Assembly (NCBI RefSeq): GCF_001528665.1
Contig: NZ_BBYJ01000017.1
Span: forward strand, 1-38,449
Length of the DNA stretch: 38,449 nt
Direction of reading: 5' to 3'
Source: Microtetraspora malaysiensis
Lineage (GTDB): Bacteria; Actinomycetota; Actinomycetes; Streptosporangiales; Streptosporangiaceae
Part shown: positions 14,393-22,595 of the stretch, piece after piece
Layout of the letters: the number at the start of each line of letters is the position of its first letter
Numbering within the stretch: position 1 is the stretch's first letter
Translations under genes and position numbers: made by a program
The notes under the pieces: model-generated
Database searches by the model: none
What the model saw: only the letters and a program-made list of their open reading frames with translations
Told to the model about the DNA's origin: nothing

Positions 14393-16147
14393 TTACCAGA
14401 AGAACCAGGGGCTCTCCGCGCCGCCGCCGAAGGCGGGTGCCCCCGTCTTGCGCCAGCGCTGCCGTACGTCGGTCGTGGCCCTGATGCGCGGGGCGGTGGC
14501 GGTGAAGGGGCCGCAGGTCACGACCGCGCCGTCCTGGGACGGCGAGACGCCCGAGCAGATGAAGGGCTGCGAGAGGTTGACCTCGGCGTCGGTGTTGTAG
14601 AGCTGGACGTGGATGTCGGAGCGGACGGCGCTGGACCCCCTGACCCGGCCGAGCAGGTGGAAGACGCCGTCCACCACGGCTATGCAGGGCGACATCTCCG
14701 TGCCGGTGCCCGCGCCGGTCGAGAGCCACGCACGGCATTTCCACTGGGGTTCGGATGCCGGGCCGCCCGCGTCGACCGTCGTCTTCCCGTCCGGGTCCGG
14801 TTCCGCCGCCACCGATCGCTCGGGGGTGGGCGTATGAGCTTTCCGGGGCGCCGATTTCGTCGGGCTGGGCTTGAGCAGCTCGGGCGGCCGGGAGACGACC
14901 GGATCCGGCGAGGGGCTCCGAGTCGGCCGGGTCCGGTGCCTCGGTGTCGGGGAGCCGGCCGCCGTGGCGCGCACGTTCTTCTGGAGCCCGCCGGCCGACG
15001 CGTCCGGCAGCGCCTGGGTCTTCTCGACTCCCGTGTCGGACGCCCGCCAGGGAGCGACGACGGCCACGGCGGCCGTGGAGAGCGCCAGCGCCGCGCCGGC
15101 CGCCACGGCGGCGACCAGCCGCTTACTGGAGCGTCCGCGCGGGGCCGAGAGCGCGGTCTCCTCGCCAGGGGTCGCCGGCCCGGCGGCGACCGGCGCGACC
15201 GGGCCCGGGACGGCCGCGCCACCTGTGCCTCCCGTGCCTGCTGACGGGGATGCCGGCAGAGGAATGGGCTCGGAGGTCGCCGACGGCGCCTCTTCCCTCG
15301 GAACAGGGGGCAGGGCGGGCAGCCCCGCCAGCGACGGCGCGGCCCGGCGCAGCGCCGCCGCCACGTCGCCCGCGCCCGGCCGCTGGGACGGCTCCTTGGC
15401 GGCGCACGCGGTGATGATCGGCCAGAGAGGATCGGGCATCCCGGCCAGTCGCCGCGGCATGGCCGTCGCGTGCTGGCGGAGCAGGGCCATGGGGTGGTCG
15501 CCGACGAACGGCGGGCGCCCGGCGAGCAGCTCGTACAGGATCAGGCCGATGGCGTAGACGTCCACGGCGGGTGTCGGGACGCTGCCGTCGGCCACCTCGG
15601 GGGCCAGGTAGGCGGGCGTGCCGATGACCGAGGTGGTCTGGGTGAGGCCCGGACCGTGGACGATGCGGGCCACGCCGAAGTCGGTCAGCCGCGACTGCCC
15701 GGTGGCCGCGTCGATCAGGACGTTTCCCGGCTTGATGTCCCGGTGGACGACGCCCTGGGCGTGCGCGGCGGCCAGCGCGTCGGCGACCTCGGCCATCAGG
15801 CGGGCCGCGTCGGCCGGGGGCAGCGTGCCGCGCTCGCGCAGCAGGGCGCGGAGGTCTCCGCCCTGAACGAGGTCCATCACGAGGGCGAGCCGCTCGCCCT
15901 CGATGACGAAGTCCCGCACCGTGACGATGTTGGGGTGGCGCAGCGTCCGCATGACGTTGCGCTCCTGCACGAACCGCAGGACCAGGTTCTCGTCTCCGGC
16001 GAGGCCGTCGCGCAGCAGCTTGACCGCCACGATCTCACCGCTGTCCCGGTGCCGGGCCCGCCAGACGGTGCCCATCCCGCCGCCGCCGATCTCGTTGAGA
16101 AGCACGTATCGGCTGCCCAGCGACGCCTCGGACCCACCCGTCGTCAT
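14393..16147 (-). CDS. PknB-like transmembrane Ser/Thr protein kinase
   Basis: A 584-residue kinase. The cytoplasmic kinase domain (about 14-270) has all key residues: GGGGMG loop (21-26), K43 in VAVKLL, HRDIKPGN with D137 and N142, DFG (156-158), and APE (182-184). A Pro/Ala-rich juxtamembrane linker leads to one membrane helix (about 344-366). A Pro/Thr/Ser-rich stalk follows, then an extracytoplasmic domain of about 115 residues with three cysteines (KCRAW, MSPCI, FICSG, VTCGP). There are no PASTA repeats; this sensor domain is of unrecognised type. ATG at 16147 follows GAGGAAGG by 6 bases. It is 54 bp downstream of the AAA/HerA gene with no hairpin between, so co-transcription is possible. 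Confidence 0.9.
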   Translation of the reverse strand: MTTGGSEASLGSRYVLLNEIGGGGMGTVWRARHRDSGEIVAVKLLRDGLAGDENLVLRFVQERNVMRTLRHPNIVTVRDFVIEGERLALVMDLVQGGDLRALLRERGTLPPADAARLMAEVADALAAAHAQGVVHRDIKPGNVLIDAATGQSRLTDFGVARIVHGPGLTQTTSVIGTPAYLAPEVADGSVPTPAVDVYAIGLILYELLAGRPPFVGDHPMALLRQHATAMPRRLAGMPDPLWPIITACAAKEPSQRPGAGDVAAALRRAAPSLAGLPALPPVPREEAPSATSEPIPLPASPSAGTGGTGGAAVPGPVAPVAAGPATPGEETALSAPRGRSSKRLVAAVAAGAALALSTAAVAVVAPWRASDTGVEKTQALPDASAGGLQKNVRATAAGSPTPRHRTRPTRSPSPDPVVSRPPELLKPSPTKSAPRKAHTPTPERSVAAEPDPDGKTTVDAGGPASEPQWKCRAWLSTGAGTGTEMSPCIAVVDGVFHLLGRVRGSSAVRSDIHVQLYNTDAEVNLSQPFICSGVSPSQDGAVVTCGPFTATAPRIRATTDVRQRWRKTGAPAFGGGAESPWFFW

Positions 16148-16201
16148 TGTCCGCCTTCCTCGCAAAGCTGGAGATCACAATAGTCAGCGGATCGAGGAAG
16201 A

Positions 16202-19200
16202 TTATTGTTCTTCGTCGTTCTTGTGGGGGTGTGAGCCGCTCGCCCTTTCGATCACCTCCTCGGCGGTGAGCGCGGCCCTTGGATGGTGGCTCAGGCACAT
16301 CGGTACCCGCAGCTTCACGAAAGGCGTCCCCTCCGAGGCCGCGTAGAACTGCCCCGCGCCGAGCCGCGAGATCTCCTCCACGCCGCTGCCCTTGGCCTGG
16401 GCGATCTCTCTCGCGGCCGCGATCTGGGCCGGGCTGTTCAGCAGGCCGAAGAACTGGGTGGCGGCGTTCCCGGGGATCTGGTTGTGCAGCCCCTTCGGAG
16501 CCTGGGTCGCGAAGATGAGGCCGAGGCCGTACTTCCGGGCCTGGGAGGCGAGCGCCAGAGTGCTGCGTGTACAGGGAGTGAGCGAGGTGGACGGCGCGAA
16601 CGTCTGCGCCTCGTCCATCACGAACAGCCCGCCCAGCGGCCGGTCGCCCGCCGGGTTGCGCTTGATCCAGGCGAACAGCGCCATTTGGAGCTGGTTGACG
16701 AAGCTCTGCCGCTGCTCGTCTCCCTGCATCCCGACGAAGCTGATCACCGAGATCCGGGCCCGCCTGCCCTCCGGAGGCGTGAGCAGCAGCCCCGGGTCCA
16801 CCGGGGTCCCCTCACCACCGAACATCGGGTCGTTGACCCTGGCCGCGGTGAGCGTCTGGGCCAGGTCGGCGGCGATCTTCGCCGCGCCGTCCAGCCCGCT
16901 CACCCCGTCGGGAAGGTCGGCCAGCAGCTCGATGAGGCCGGGCAGGCCGGTGCGCCCCCGCCTGCCGTAGCACCTGAGCGCCTCCCGGAGCACGGCCTGG
17001 CCGCGCTGGGCCTTGTGCGTCTTCGCCTCCAACTTCGCGTGAGGCACGATCGAGGCCACCGCTACGTCCAGCGCCGCGTCGAACTCGTCGGGGTCGTCGG
17101 CGACGCCCGCGAAGTCCGGCAGCGGCTGGAAGCTCAGCGGACGGCCCAGCTTCCGGCGCGGCGTCCAGACGACCACGTCGGTGTGCGCGAGATAGTCGTC
17201 GGCCCGCGCCGCGTCCCCCTCGTCCCAGCTCGGCGGGGCCTCCGGCCAACGGTCGCCCAGCCGGGCCAGGTCGTTGTTCGGGTCGAGCACGATCGCGGAC
17301 ACGCCCTGCAGCGCGCACTCCTCGACCAGCCGGCGGATGAGCACCGTCTTCCCCGATCCGGACCCGGCGAAGATCGCGGTGTGTTTCCTGAGCGTCTCCA
17401 GCGCCAACCGGATCGGCGCACCGCCGTTCATCGCCCTGCCGGCCGCGACGTACGGCACGCCGGACGCGGTGGGCGGCGTGGACGTGTTCTGGTCGTTCTC
17501 GCGATCGTCTGTGCTCGCGAGGGCGGCCGACGGCGCCACGGGGGAGGGGGCGGGCGGGGCGATCCCGCCGCCAGGAACGGTCCAGGTGTCCCCCAGCGCC
17601 TCGGTGAAGAGCTTGATGTCCGCCGCCGGGCTCCGGGAAGCGAGCCACGCGCGCAGGCCCGGAGGATCCTCGTCGATCAGGGTCCGGAGCGCGGCCATCG
17701 CCACCAGATCCTCCGTGTCGAGGCCGAGAATCCTGCCGCCCGCCCGCTCGAACGCGACGAGGGCCTGGCGGGTGCGCGGCCCCTTGGCCCATCCGGTGTT
17801 GCGCAGGACGAACAGGCGCCGCTTGGGAACCTCGGTGTCCAGCCCTGTCGCTACGGACGCGTTGCGCAGCCGGTTGAGCGCAGCGATGGCGTTCTCCGAG
17901 GCGATCGCGCGGAAGGCCCAGTGCGCCTCGTCCTCGGTGTCCTCGTTCAGGATCCGGCGCAGGCGCGCGTGCAGCGGAGGCTTCGCACTCGGCGGCGGGT
18001 CCTGGGTGAACTCCTGCCCGGCCTCGCCGAGCCCGGCGATCCACGCGGTGAGCCCCGCCGACAACAGTGCGGGCATCGCCACGTCTTCCGTTGCCGGAGC
18101 GAGCGCGGTACGGATGTCCGCCGCCTTCCTCAACTCCGCGAACCGCGCGTCCAGGACGGTGAGGACATCGTCGGACGGCGTGGGGCCGGGGCCAGGACGC
18201 GCCGTGGGCATGCGGCCGAAGTTCTCCAGCTCCCTGACCTCGTCGCTCAGGAGGCAGGAGCGGACGTGGTCGTCGACCTCGATCAGCAACTGACGGGGAG
18301 TGAAGCCGGGCGCGCTGTCGAACGCGGCCGGGGTCACCGGCCAGGTCGGATAGGGCGGCTCGAAGCCGATCGCCGCGAACTGCGCCTGGAACCTCTTGGA
18401 GACGAGGGCGCGAGCCGTCTCGGCGTCCTTGATGGTCTTCAACGGCACCGCCGGACGGAAGCGATCACGCACCGTGTCCGTCGCGTACTTCTCGATCATC
18501 GTCCACGTCGTGGGCAGACATGAGACGACGGTCAGGCAGCGCCGGGTGATCTCGCGCAGGGACATCAGCCCGGACGCGATGTGCTCGATCGTCACCATCT
18601 CGTGCCGGTTCGGCGCCGTGGCGTCGCCTGCCGTGGTTATCAAGGACGGCGCGATGAGCAGATCGATCTGATCGACGGCGATGACGGACGGTCCGGTGAG
18701 GGCCAGCAGCCGGGACAGGTCCTTGACGATCTCCTGGGGAGACTTGTGGACCTGGCGGATGCCCCACTGCGCCCGTTCGCCCGGCTCCTCCTCCGGGGCG
18801 GAAGACAGGAAGGAGTCCGCGATGTCCTGGGCGTTGAGGTCGTCGGAGGCGAGCAGCGCGAGGGCCCGCGCGGTGTCCTGCGCCTCCCGGCCGATGTGCC
18901 GGTCGAAGCGGCGCAGCGCCTCGATGAACGCGTCGAGGTTCTTCTTCGACAGCGCCGTCTTACCGGCCACCGCTCGCCGGGCCATACGAGAGGGCAGGTC
19001 GACCAGCGCGGTGAGGCGCTCCAGGAAGACGGTGAGCTGGCTCTCGCCGTCGTCGCTCTCGCGGGCCAGGCTGTCGAGCATCGACACCACGGTGCTCTCC
19101 CAGAACCCCTTGGCGTCGAGCAGGCTCACCAGGAAGAAGTAGCCGCCGTCGCGCTGTGCCTTCTCCCGCAGCCAGCCGAGCAGGTGCGTCTTGCCCGTGC

Positions 19201-19399
19201 CGCGCTGGCCTCGGATGACCACGCCGATCGGACTCGCGTCGGGGCTCTTCGTGGCCTCGGCCACGCCGTCGAGAAGGACCGGGGCGGCGTGCTGGTGCAG
19301 GCTCTCCACGTGGAAGGGCGCGGGACGCCACACGTCGTCCGGCACCTGCGCGTAATTGAACTTGAGCGCGCCGAGGGCGCTCATCTCCGCGTCCGTCAT
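16202..19399 (-). CDS. Fused AAA+ ATPase / HerA-FtsK-like ATPase
   Basis: A 1065-residue protein with two separate P-loop ATPase modules. The first (about 25-390) has Walker A GQRGTGKT at 64-71 and Walker B VIAVDQID at about 239-246 and resembles ORC/Cdc6-like or STAND-type AAA ATPases. A middle region (about 410-610) contains KRRLFVLRNTGWAKGPR. The second module (about 650-1045) is HerA/DUF87-like: AGSGSGKTVLIRRL at 678-691, VLDPNNDLARLG, Walker B LFVMDEAQTFAP at 925-936 and LIFATQAPKG with the sensor Gln. HerA-type motors translocate DNA with a partner nuclease. The start ATG overlaps the stop of the winged-helix gene (TGATG), showing tight coupling. Long in-frame readings further upstream are noise. 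Confidence 0.85.
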   Translation of the reverse strand: MTDAEMSALGALKFNYAQVPDDVWRPAPFHVESLHQHAAPVLLDGVAEATKSPDASPIGVVIRGQRGTGKTHLLGWLREKAQRDGGYFFLVSLLDAKGFWESTVVSMLDSLARESDDGESQLTVFLERLTALVDLPSRMARRAVAGKTALSKKNLDAFIEALRRFDRHIGREAQDTARALALLASDDLNAQDIADSFLSSAPEEEPGERAQWGIRQVHKSPQEIVKDLSRLLALTGPSVIAVDQIDLLIAPSLITTAGDATAPNRHEMVTIEHIASGLMSLREITRRCLTVVSCLPTTWTMIEKYATDTVRDRFRPAVPLKTIKDAETARALVSKRFQAQFAAIGFEPPYPTWPVTPAAFDSAPGFTPRQLLIEVDDHVRSCLLSDEVRELENFGRMPTARPGPGPTPSDDVLTVLDARFAELRKAADIRTALAPATEDVAMPALLSAGLTAWIAGLGEAGQEFTQDPPPSAKPPLHARLRRILNEDTEDEAHWAFRAIASENAIAALNRLRNASVATGLDTEVPKRRLFVLRNTGWAKGPRTRQALVAFERAGGRILGLDTEDLVAMAALRTLIDEDPPGLRAWLASRSPAADIKLFTEALGDTWTVPGGGIAPPAPSPVAPSAALASTDDRENDQNTSTPPTASGVPYVAAGRAMNGGAPIRLALETLRKHTAIFAGSGSGKTVLIRRLVEECALQGVSAIVLDPNNDLARLGDRWPEAPPSWDEGDAARADDYLAHTDVVVWTPRRKLGRPLSFQPLPDFAGVADDPDEFDAALDVAVASIVPHAKLEAKTHKAQRGQAVLREALRCYGRRGRTGLPGLIELLADLPDGVSGLDGAAKIAADLAQTLTAARVNDPMFGGEGTPVDPGLLLTPPEGRRARISVISFVGMQGDEQRQSFVNQLQMALFAWIKRNPAGDRPLGGLFVMDEAQTFAPSTSLTPCTRSTLALASQARKYGLGLIFATQAPKGLHNQIPGNAATQFFGLLNSPAQIAAAREIAQAKGSGVEEISRLGAGQFYAASEGTPFVKLRVPMCLSHHPRAALTAEEVIERASGSHPHKNDEEQ

Positions 19400-20106
19400 C
19401 ACGCTCCGATCGCGAGGAAGTATTTGTCCTGATTGCCGATGATCACTGCGGCGTCCCGGTCCTGCTCGGTGAGCGTCTTCCGGTTGGACTCGGGCACGAT
19501 CTCCACGTCGTCCATCAGGTCCATCCGCCGGAGCGCCGTGTCGACCTCTTCTCTCGGCACATCGGCGAGCAGGGGGCGGAGCTTGGTGAGGCTCACCCAG
19601 GCGCCGGGTTCCTGGGCCAACTCGGCGTACGCGGCGCGGATGCGGGTGACGAGGGCGGCCGGAGAGACGGGTGCGGACGCCTCCGGCGGGGCGGAGTCGC
19701 CGCCGTCCTGGACGCCGCCCGGAAGGGACGCGGGAGGCGCGTCGTTCTGCGGCGCGAAGAGGTCGGCGGGCCGTCGGCCGGTCCGGTCGAGGTATCGCTG
19801 CAGACCGGCAGACAAGGCGAGCACGGCCGCCGCTGCCGGCTTCCCTCCCGTCTGCGCGGGCATCGGGATGCCGGCCCGCACCTCCTCCGCCACCCGAGCC
19901 CAGCCCTTGTCGGTCAGCACATGGACGAAGGAACGACCCTGCTTCCAGCTCTCGACCAGTTTGAGGTCGTTCAGCCTGATGCGCGGCTTTCCGGTCAAGG
20001 TGACGCCGTAGCGTTCTTCGAGTTCCGGGTTGGAAATCTCCCTGGCCTCGGCCATGAGCACAAGCAGCATCGCGATATCGGGGAATGCCAACGTATTTTC
20101 GGACAT
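19399..20106 (-). CDS. Double winged-helix protein of the AAA/HerA operon
   Basis: A 235-residue protein. Residues about 8-76 read as a winged helix (IAMLLVLMAEAREISNPELEERYG then LTDKGWARVAEEV). A Pro/Ala-rich linker follows. Residues about 148-233 form a second winged-helix-like domain (GAWVSLTKLRPLLADVPREEVDTALRRM), closing with EIVPESNRKTLTEQDRDAAV and an IGNQDKYFLAI end. It probably bridges DNA or the partners rather than acting as an enzyme. ATG at 20106 with AAGGGA 6 bases upstream, inside the last codons of the nuclease gene three bases away. Its stop overlaps the ATPase start. Could also regulate the operon. Confidence 0.75.
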   Translation of the reverse strand: MSENTLAFPDIAMLLVLMAEAREISNPELEERYGVTLTGKPRIRLNDLKLVESWKQGRSFVHVLTDKGWARVAEEVRAGIPMPAQTGGKPAAAAVLALSAGLQRYLDRTGRRPADLFAPQNDAPPASLPGGVQDGGDSAPPEASAPVSPAALVTRIRAAYAELAQEPGAWVSLTKLRPLLADVPREEVDTALRRMDLMDDVEIVPESNRKTLTEQDRDAAVIIGNQDKYFLAIGA

Positions 20107-20109
20107 GTC

Positions 20110-21180
20110 TTATCCCTTCGGGGCTCCTCGGCGACGTTCGAGGAGGAACCGCTGAATCTGCTGAGTTACGGTTTTCGGATCGGTCATGATCTGGTCGTTG
20201 GTGAACCGCAGCACGGCGTAGCCGTCCGTCTGGAGTCGCACGTCCCGCTGCCGGTCCAGCGCGTATTTGACCGGATCGAGGTGGTCCGGGCCGTCGATCT
20301 CGACGACGCATCGCTCGTCCCGCCAGAGCAGGTCGAGCCGGATGGGGTTGACGAGCGGATGCGGCCGGTACGCCTGGTTCCAGGCGCGCCCGATCGCCCA
20401 TTCGCAGGCGGACAGTGCCCTTTCGAGGGCCTGCTCGGCGGCGCTGCCCGGGTGCGGTCTCCCGGCGACGGCAGGGAAGCCGATCGTCCGGGACGCCGGG
20501 GTGGGGAGCGCCTCGGGCAGCTCGCGGGCGATGGCGGCCAGCTCGGCGGGCAGCCGTACGAACCTGGTCTCCAGGCGGTCGACGGTGGTCAGCGGTGCGC
20601 CGGCCAGCCAGACGCCCAGCCCGCCGCGGTGGGCGAGCCATTCGCAGGCCCCGGTGAGGATCTCCTCCGCGATGGGGGAGAGGCCCGCCGGAACGGCCAC
20701 GAGGATCGACGCGTGCGCCCGTTGGAAACTCGCGGCGAGCACTCGGGCGAGCCCGGCGGCCCGCGTCTCGGGAGCGAATTTCGTCCGGCCTCCCGCGAGG
20801 ACGCCTGTCCTGGTGGGAGGGGCGCCGGCGCGGTGGAGGGAGAGTTCGGCTAGATCGGCGAGGAAGGGGCCGAAGTGCCCGGTCGCCGATGCCGTCCGCA
20901 GGGCGAGGGACCGTACGGTGGGCACGCCCGCGCCGCCGGGGCCGCCGATGCTCTCCGCCTCCGGCAGCCATGAGGGGAACAGGCCGACGGCCGCCGCCTC
21001 CAGCTCGTCCAGGATCGAGGTCACCAGGTTGGCTGTGGACGGTGCCTTGCGCGCGACATACGTGACGATCGCCGGTGCGTCGTCGGGCAGCGGGTCGATC
21101 GCCAGGGTCAGGGCCTCGACGCCGGCGCCCTGGAGGCGCACGACGCGACCGACAGGCAGTTCTCCCCACGACCACGCCAC
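20110..21180 (-). CDS. DUF559-type PD-(D/E)XK nuclease protein
   Basis: A 356-residue protein. The last 110 residues match the DUF559/Vsr-like endonuclease fold: GSAAEQALERAL with E249, IRLDLLWRDER with D283, VVEIDGPDH with E294 and D296, then KYALDRQRDVRLQTDGYAVLRFTNDQI. These are the expected acidic metal-binding residues, so a DNA nicking or cleaving activity is likely. Residues 1-230 are an unrecognised domain; SILVAVPAGLSPIAEEIL and GLGVWLAGAP recall an ATPase-like fold, but no Walker A is present. GTG start with AGGGG 7 bases upstream. First gene of the three-gene unit, which suggests the nuclease acts with the HerA-like motor. Confidence 0.8.
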   Translation of the reverse strand: MAWSWGELPVGRVVRLQGAGVEALTLAIDPLPDDAPAIVTYVARKAPSTANLVTSILDELEAAAVGLFPSWLPEAESIGGPGGAGVPTVRSLALRTASATGHFGPFLADLAELSLHRAGAPPTRTGVLAGGRTKFAPETRAAGLARVLAASFQRAHASILVAVPAGLSPIAEEILTGACEWLAHRGGLGVWLAGAPLTTVDRLETRFVRLPAELAAIARELPEALPTPASRTIGFPAVAGRPHPGSAAEQALERALSACEWAIGRAWNQAYRPHPLVNPIRLDLLWRDERCVVEIDGPDHLDPVKYALDRQRDVRLQTDGYAVLRFTNDQIMTDPKTVTQQIQRFLLERRRGAPKG

Positions 21181-21678
21181 GGGTAACCCCTGAAGTCCGG
21201 ATTTATCAGTTTGAGGGAGGCTATCCGGCCATCAAGCGTTTCGTATGACTTTTGCGGGAGATCTCGGGGACTTCGCCGGCAGTTCCGTGCCGGGAATCGA
21301 CAGCCGGGATTTCCGCTGCCTTATCTGGCGGCGAGGTGGTGTGGAAGTCTGTCCGAAATTAAACGGAAGAGGGCGTTGAGCCATTGTCGGTAACTGGCGA
21401 TCACGTTGTGTGACGCTGGCATGGTCCAGTTGTGCTCGCGGTTGAGAAGGATGGCGAGCCGGGTCGCGCGCCGGTCCCAGCGGTCGATCAAGGGCACGGC
21501 GATCAGCGTGCCCACGGACGCCTGGCCACCACCGCTGTGGCCTGGGCGCCGACGAACGTCAGTGTGCGCGTCGCCATGAACTGCACCGGAGGGCACGGAA
21601 GGTCAGCGCGGAACCGATCTCCCCGGGTTCCAACCGGAACGGGCGGCGGTGGCGTTCTACCTGGCGTGAGGAGAACGC
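21181..21678 (+). other. 498-bp stretch without a convincing gene
   Basis: This gap lies between divergent starts (the nuclease operon and the ECF sigma factor). A minus-strand frame at 21321-21596 could encode about 91 residues (pieces SVGTLIAVPLIDRWDRRATRL and WLNALFRLISD), but its third positions are less GC-rich than real neighbours and no ribosome binding site is evident. It may be a decayed fragment. The first 80 bases should hold the promoter of the nuclease operon; I see no clear -35/-10 pair. Confidence 0.5.
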
Positions 21679-22281
21679 ATGGACCGCTATGAGGGCTTCC
21701 GCGAGTTCGTGGGCGCGCGCCAGCATTCGCTGATGTACAGCGCCTACCTGCTCAACGGGGACAGCCATCTCGCCGAGGACCTGCTGCAGAACGTGCTGGT
21801 GAAAGTCGCCCGGCACTGGCCCAAGCTGGCCAGGAGCGGTAACCCTGAGGCATACACCCGCAAGGCGCTGATCAACGAGCACATCTCGTGGCGGAGACGC
21901 CGGAAATCCGCCGAATACCCGCAGGAGGACCCGCCGGAACAGGGCCACGATCCGGGCGACGACACCTTGCACCGGGTCGCCCTGCAACGTGCGCTCGCCC
22001 GCCTGACTCCGCGCCAGCGGGCCGTTGTCGTACTCCGTTTCTATGAGGATCGCAGCGTGGAGGAGACCGCCGGCCTGCTCGGCTGCTCCACAGGGACGGT
22101 CAAGAGCCAGACCCATCACGCGCTGGGCCGCCTGCGCTCGCTGCGAGCGGCGCGTTGGAGGAGTTCAAGCCCAACGACACGATCATTGTTCTCGACAGCA
22201 CCACGGGCGAGATCCTGCACAAGACGCGGCTGCGCGGCGTGCCGCGCGATTTCCAGGCCCAGCGGGCGGGTGGCTGGCTGA
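21679..22281 (+). CDS. SigE-family ECF sigma factor with aberrant C-terminus
   Basis: An RNA polymerase sigma factor of the SigE-like ECF group. Region 2 is at about 5-72 (FREFVGARQHSLMYSAYLL, AEDLLQNVLVKVARHW) and region 4 at about 97-153 (LTPRQRAVVVLRFYEDRSVEETAGLLG, TGTVKSQTHHALGRLRSL). After residue about 155 the reading frame runs into unrelated Arg/Ser-rich sequence to 200, where relatives normally end within a few residues. In another frame the same DNA encodes the tail of a different protein. A deletion has probably joined the two genes. Region 4 is intact, so some activity is possible. ATG at 21679 follows GAGGAGAACGC. Confidence 0.8.
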   Translation: MDRYEGFREFVGARQHSLMYSAYLLNGDSHLAEDLLQNVLVKVARHWPKLARSGNPEAYTRKALINEHISWRRRRKSAEYPQEDPPEQGHDPGDDTLHRVALQRALARLTPRQRAVVVLRFYEDRSVEETAGLLGCSTGTVKSQTHHALGRLRSLRAARWRSSSPTTRSLFSTAPRARSCTRRGCAACRAISRPSGRVAG

Positions 22282-22574
22282 GCCGCACAGAGGTGATCGT
22301 CTCCGGGCCGGCTCTCGACGACTCTTGGGAGAAAAGCGGCGGGAAGGGCACTCCCGTCCTCGGCGAGCGGACCTACCGCGTGAACGTCCGTACCGGGCAG
22401 GTCACGCCGCTGGCGGCCTACACCTACGCGGCCTGGGCGGCAGCCTGGAACTCCCCGGTTTCTGACCGCCCGGAAGGAGCGCGTGCACACCATGGCTGCC
22501 GGACTCGGCGACCGGGGTCAGCCGGTGAAGCGGGAGCAGGCATCGTTCCCTCCGCTTGGGGCTGCCGAAAATGA
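22155..22574 (+). pseudogene. 3' remnant of a gene once downstream of the sigma factor
   Basis: In a different frame from the sigma factor, clean protein-like sequence begins abruptly at about 22150: LEEFKPNDTIIVLDSTTGEIL, GVPRDFQAQRAGGWLSRTEV, ERTYRVNVRTGQVTPL. This looks like the last part of an extracytoplasmic repeat (propeller-like) protein of the sort often encoded next to SigE-type sigma factors. There is no start region, signal peptide or ribosome binding site, only a TTG codon. From about 22465 the frame turns to low-complexity sequence, so the true 3' end may also be damaged. Confidence 0.6.
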
Positions 22575-22595
22575 GTGACAGGCCAGTGGCGGTGA

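Noticed and set aside
16202-21175. A single continuous frame of about 1657 codons on the minus strand
   Set aside because: Only the part from 19399 downward is the ATPase. The upstream part is Arg/Pro-rich out-of-frame reading of the winged-helix and nuclease genes, which have better frames, starts and motifs.
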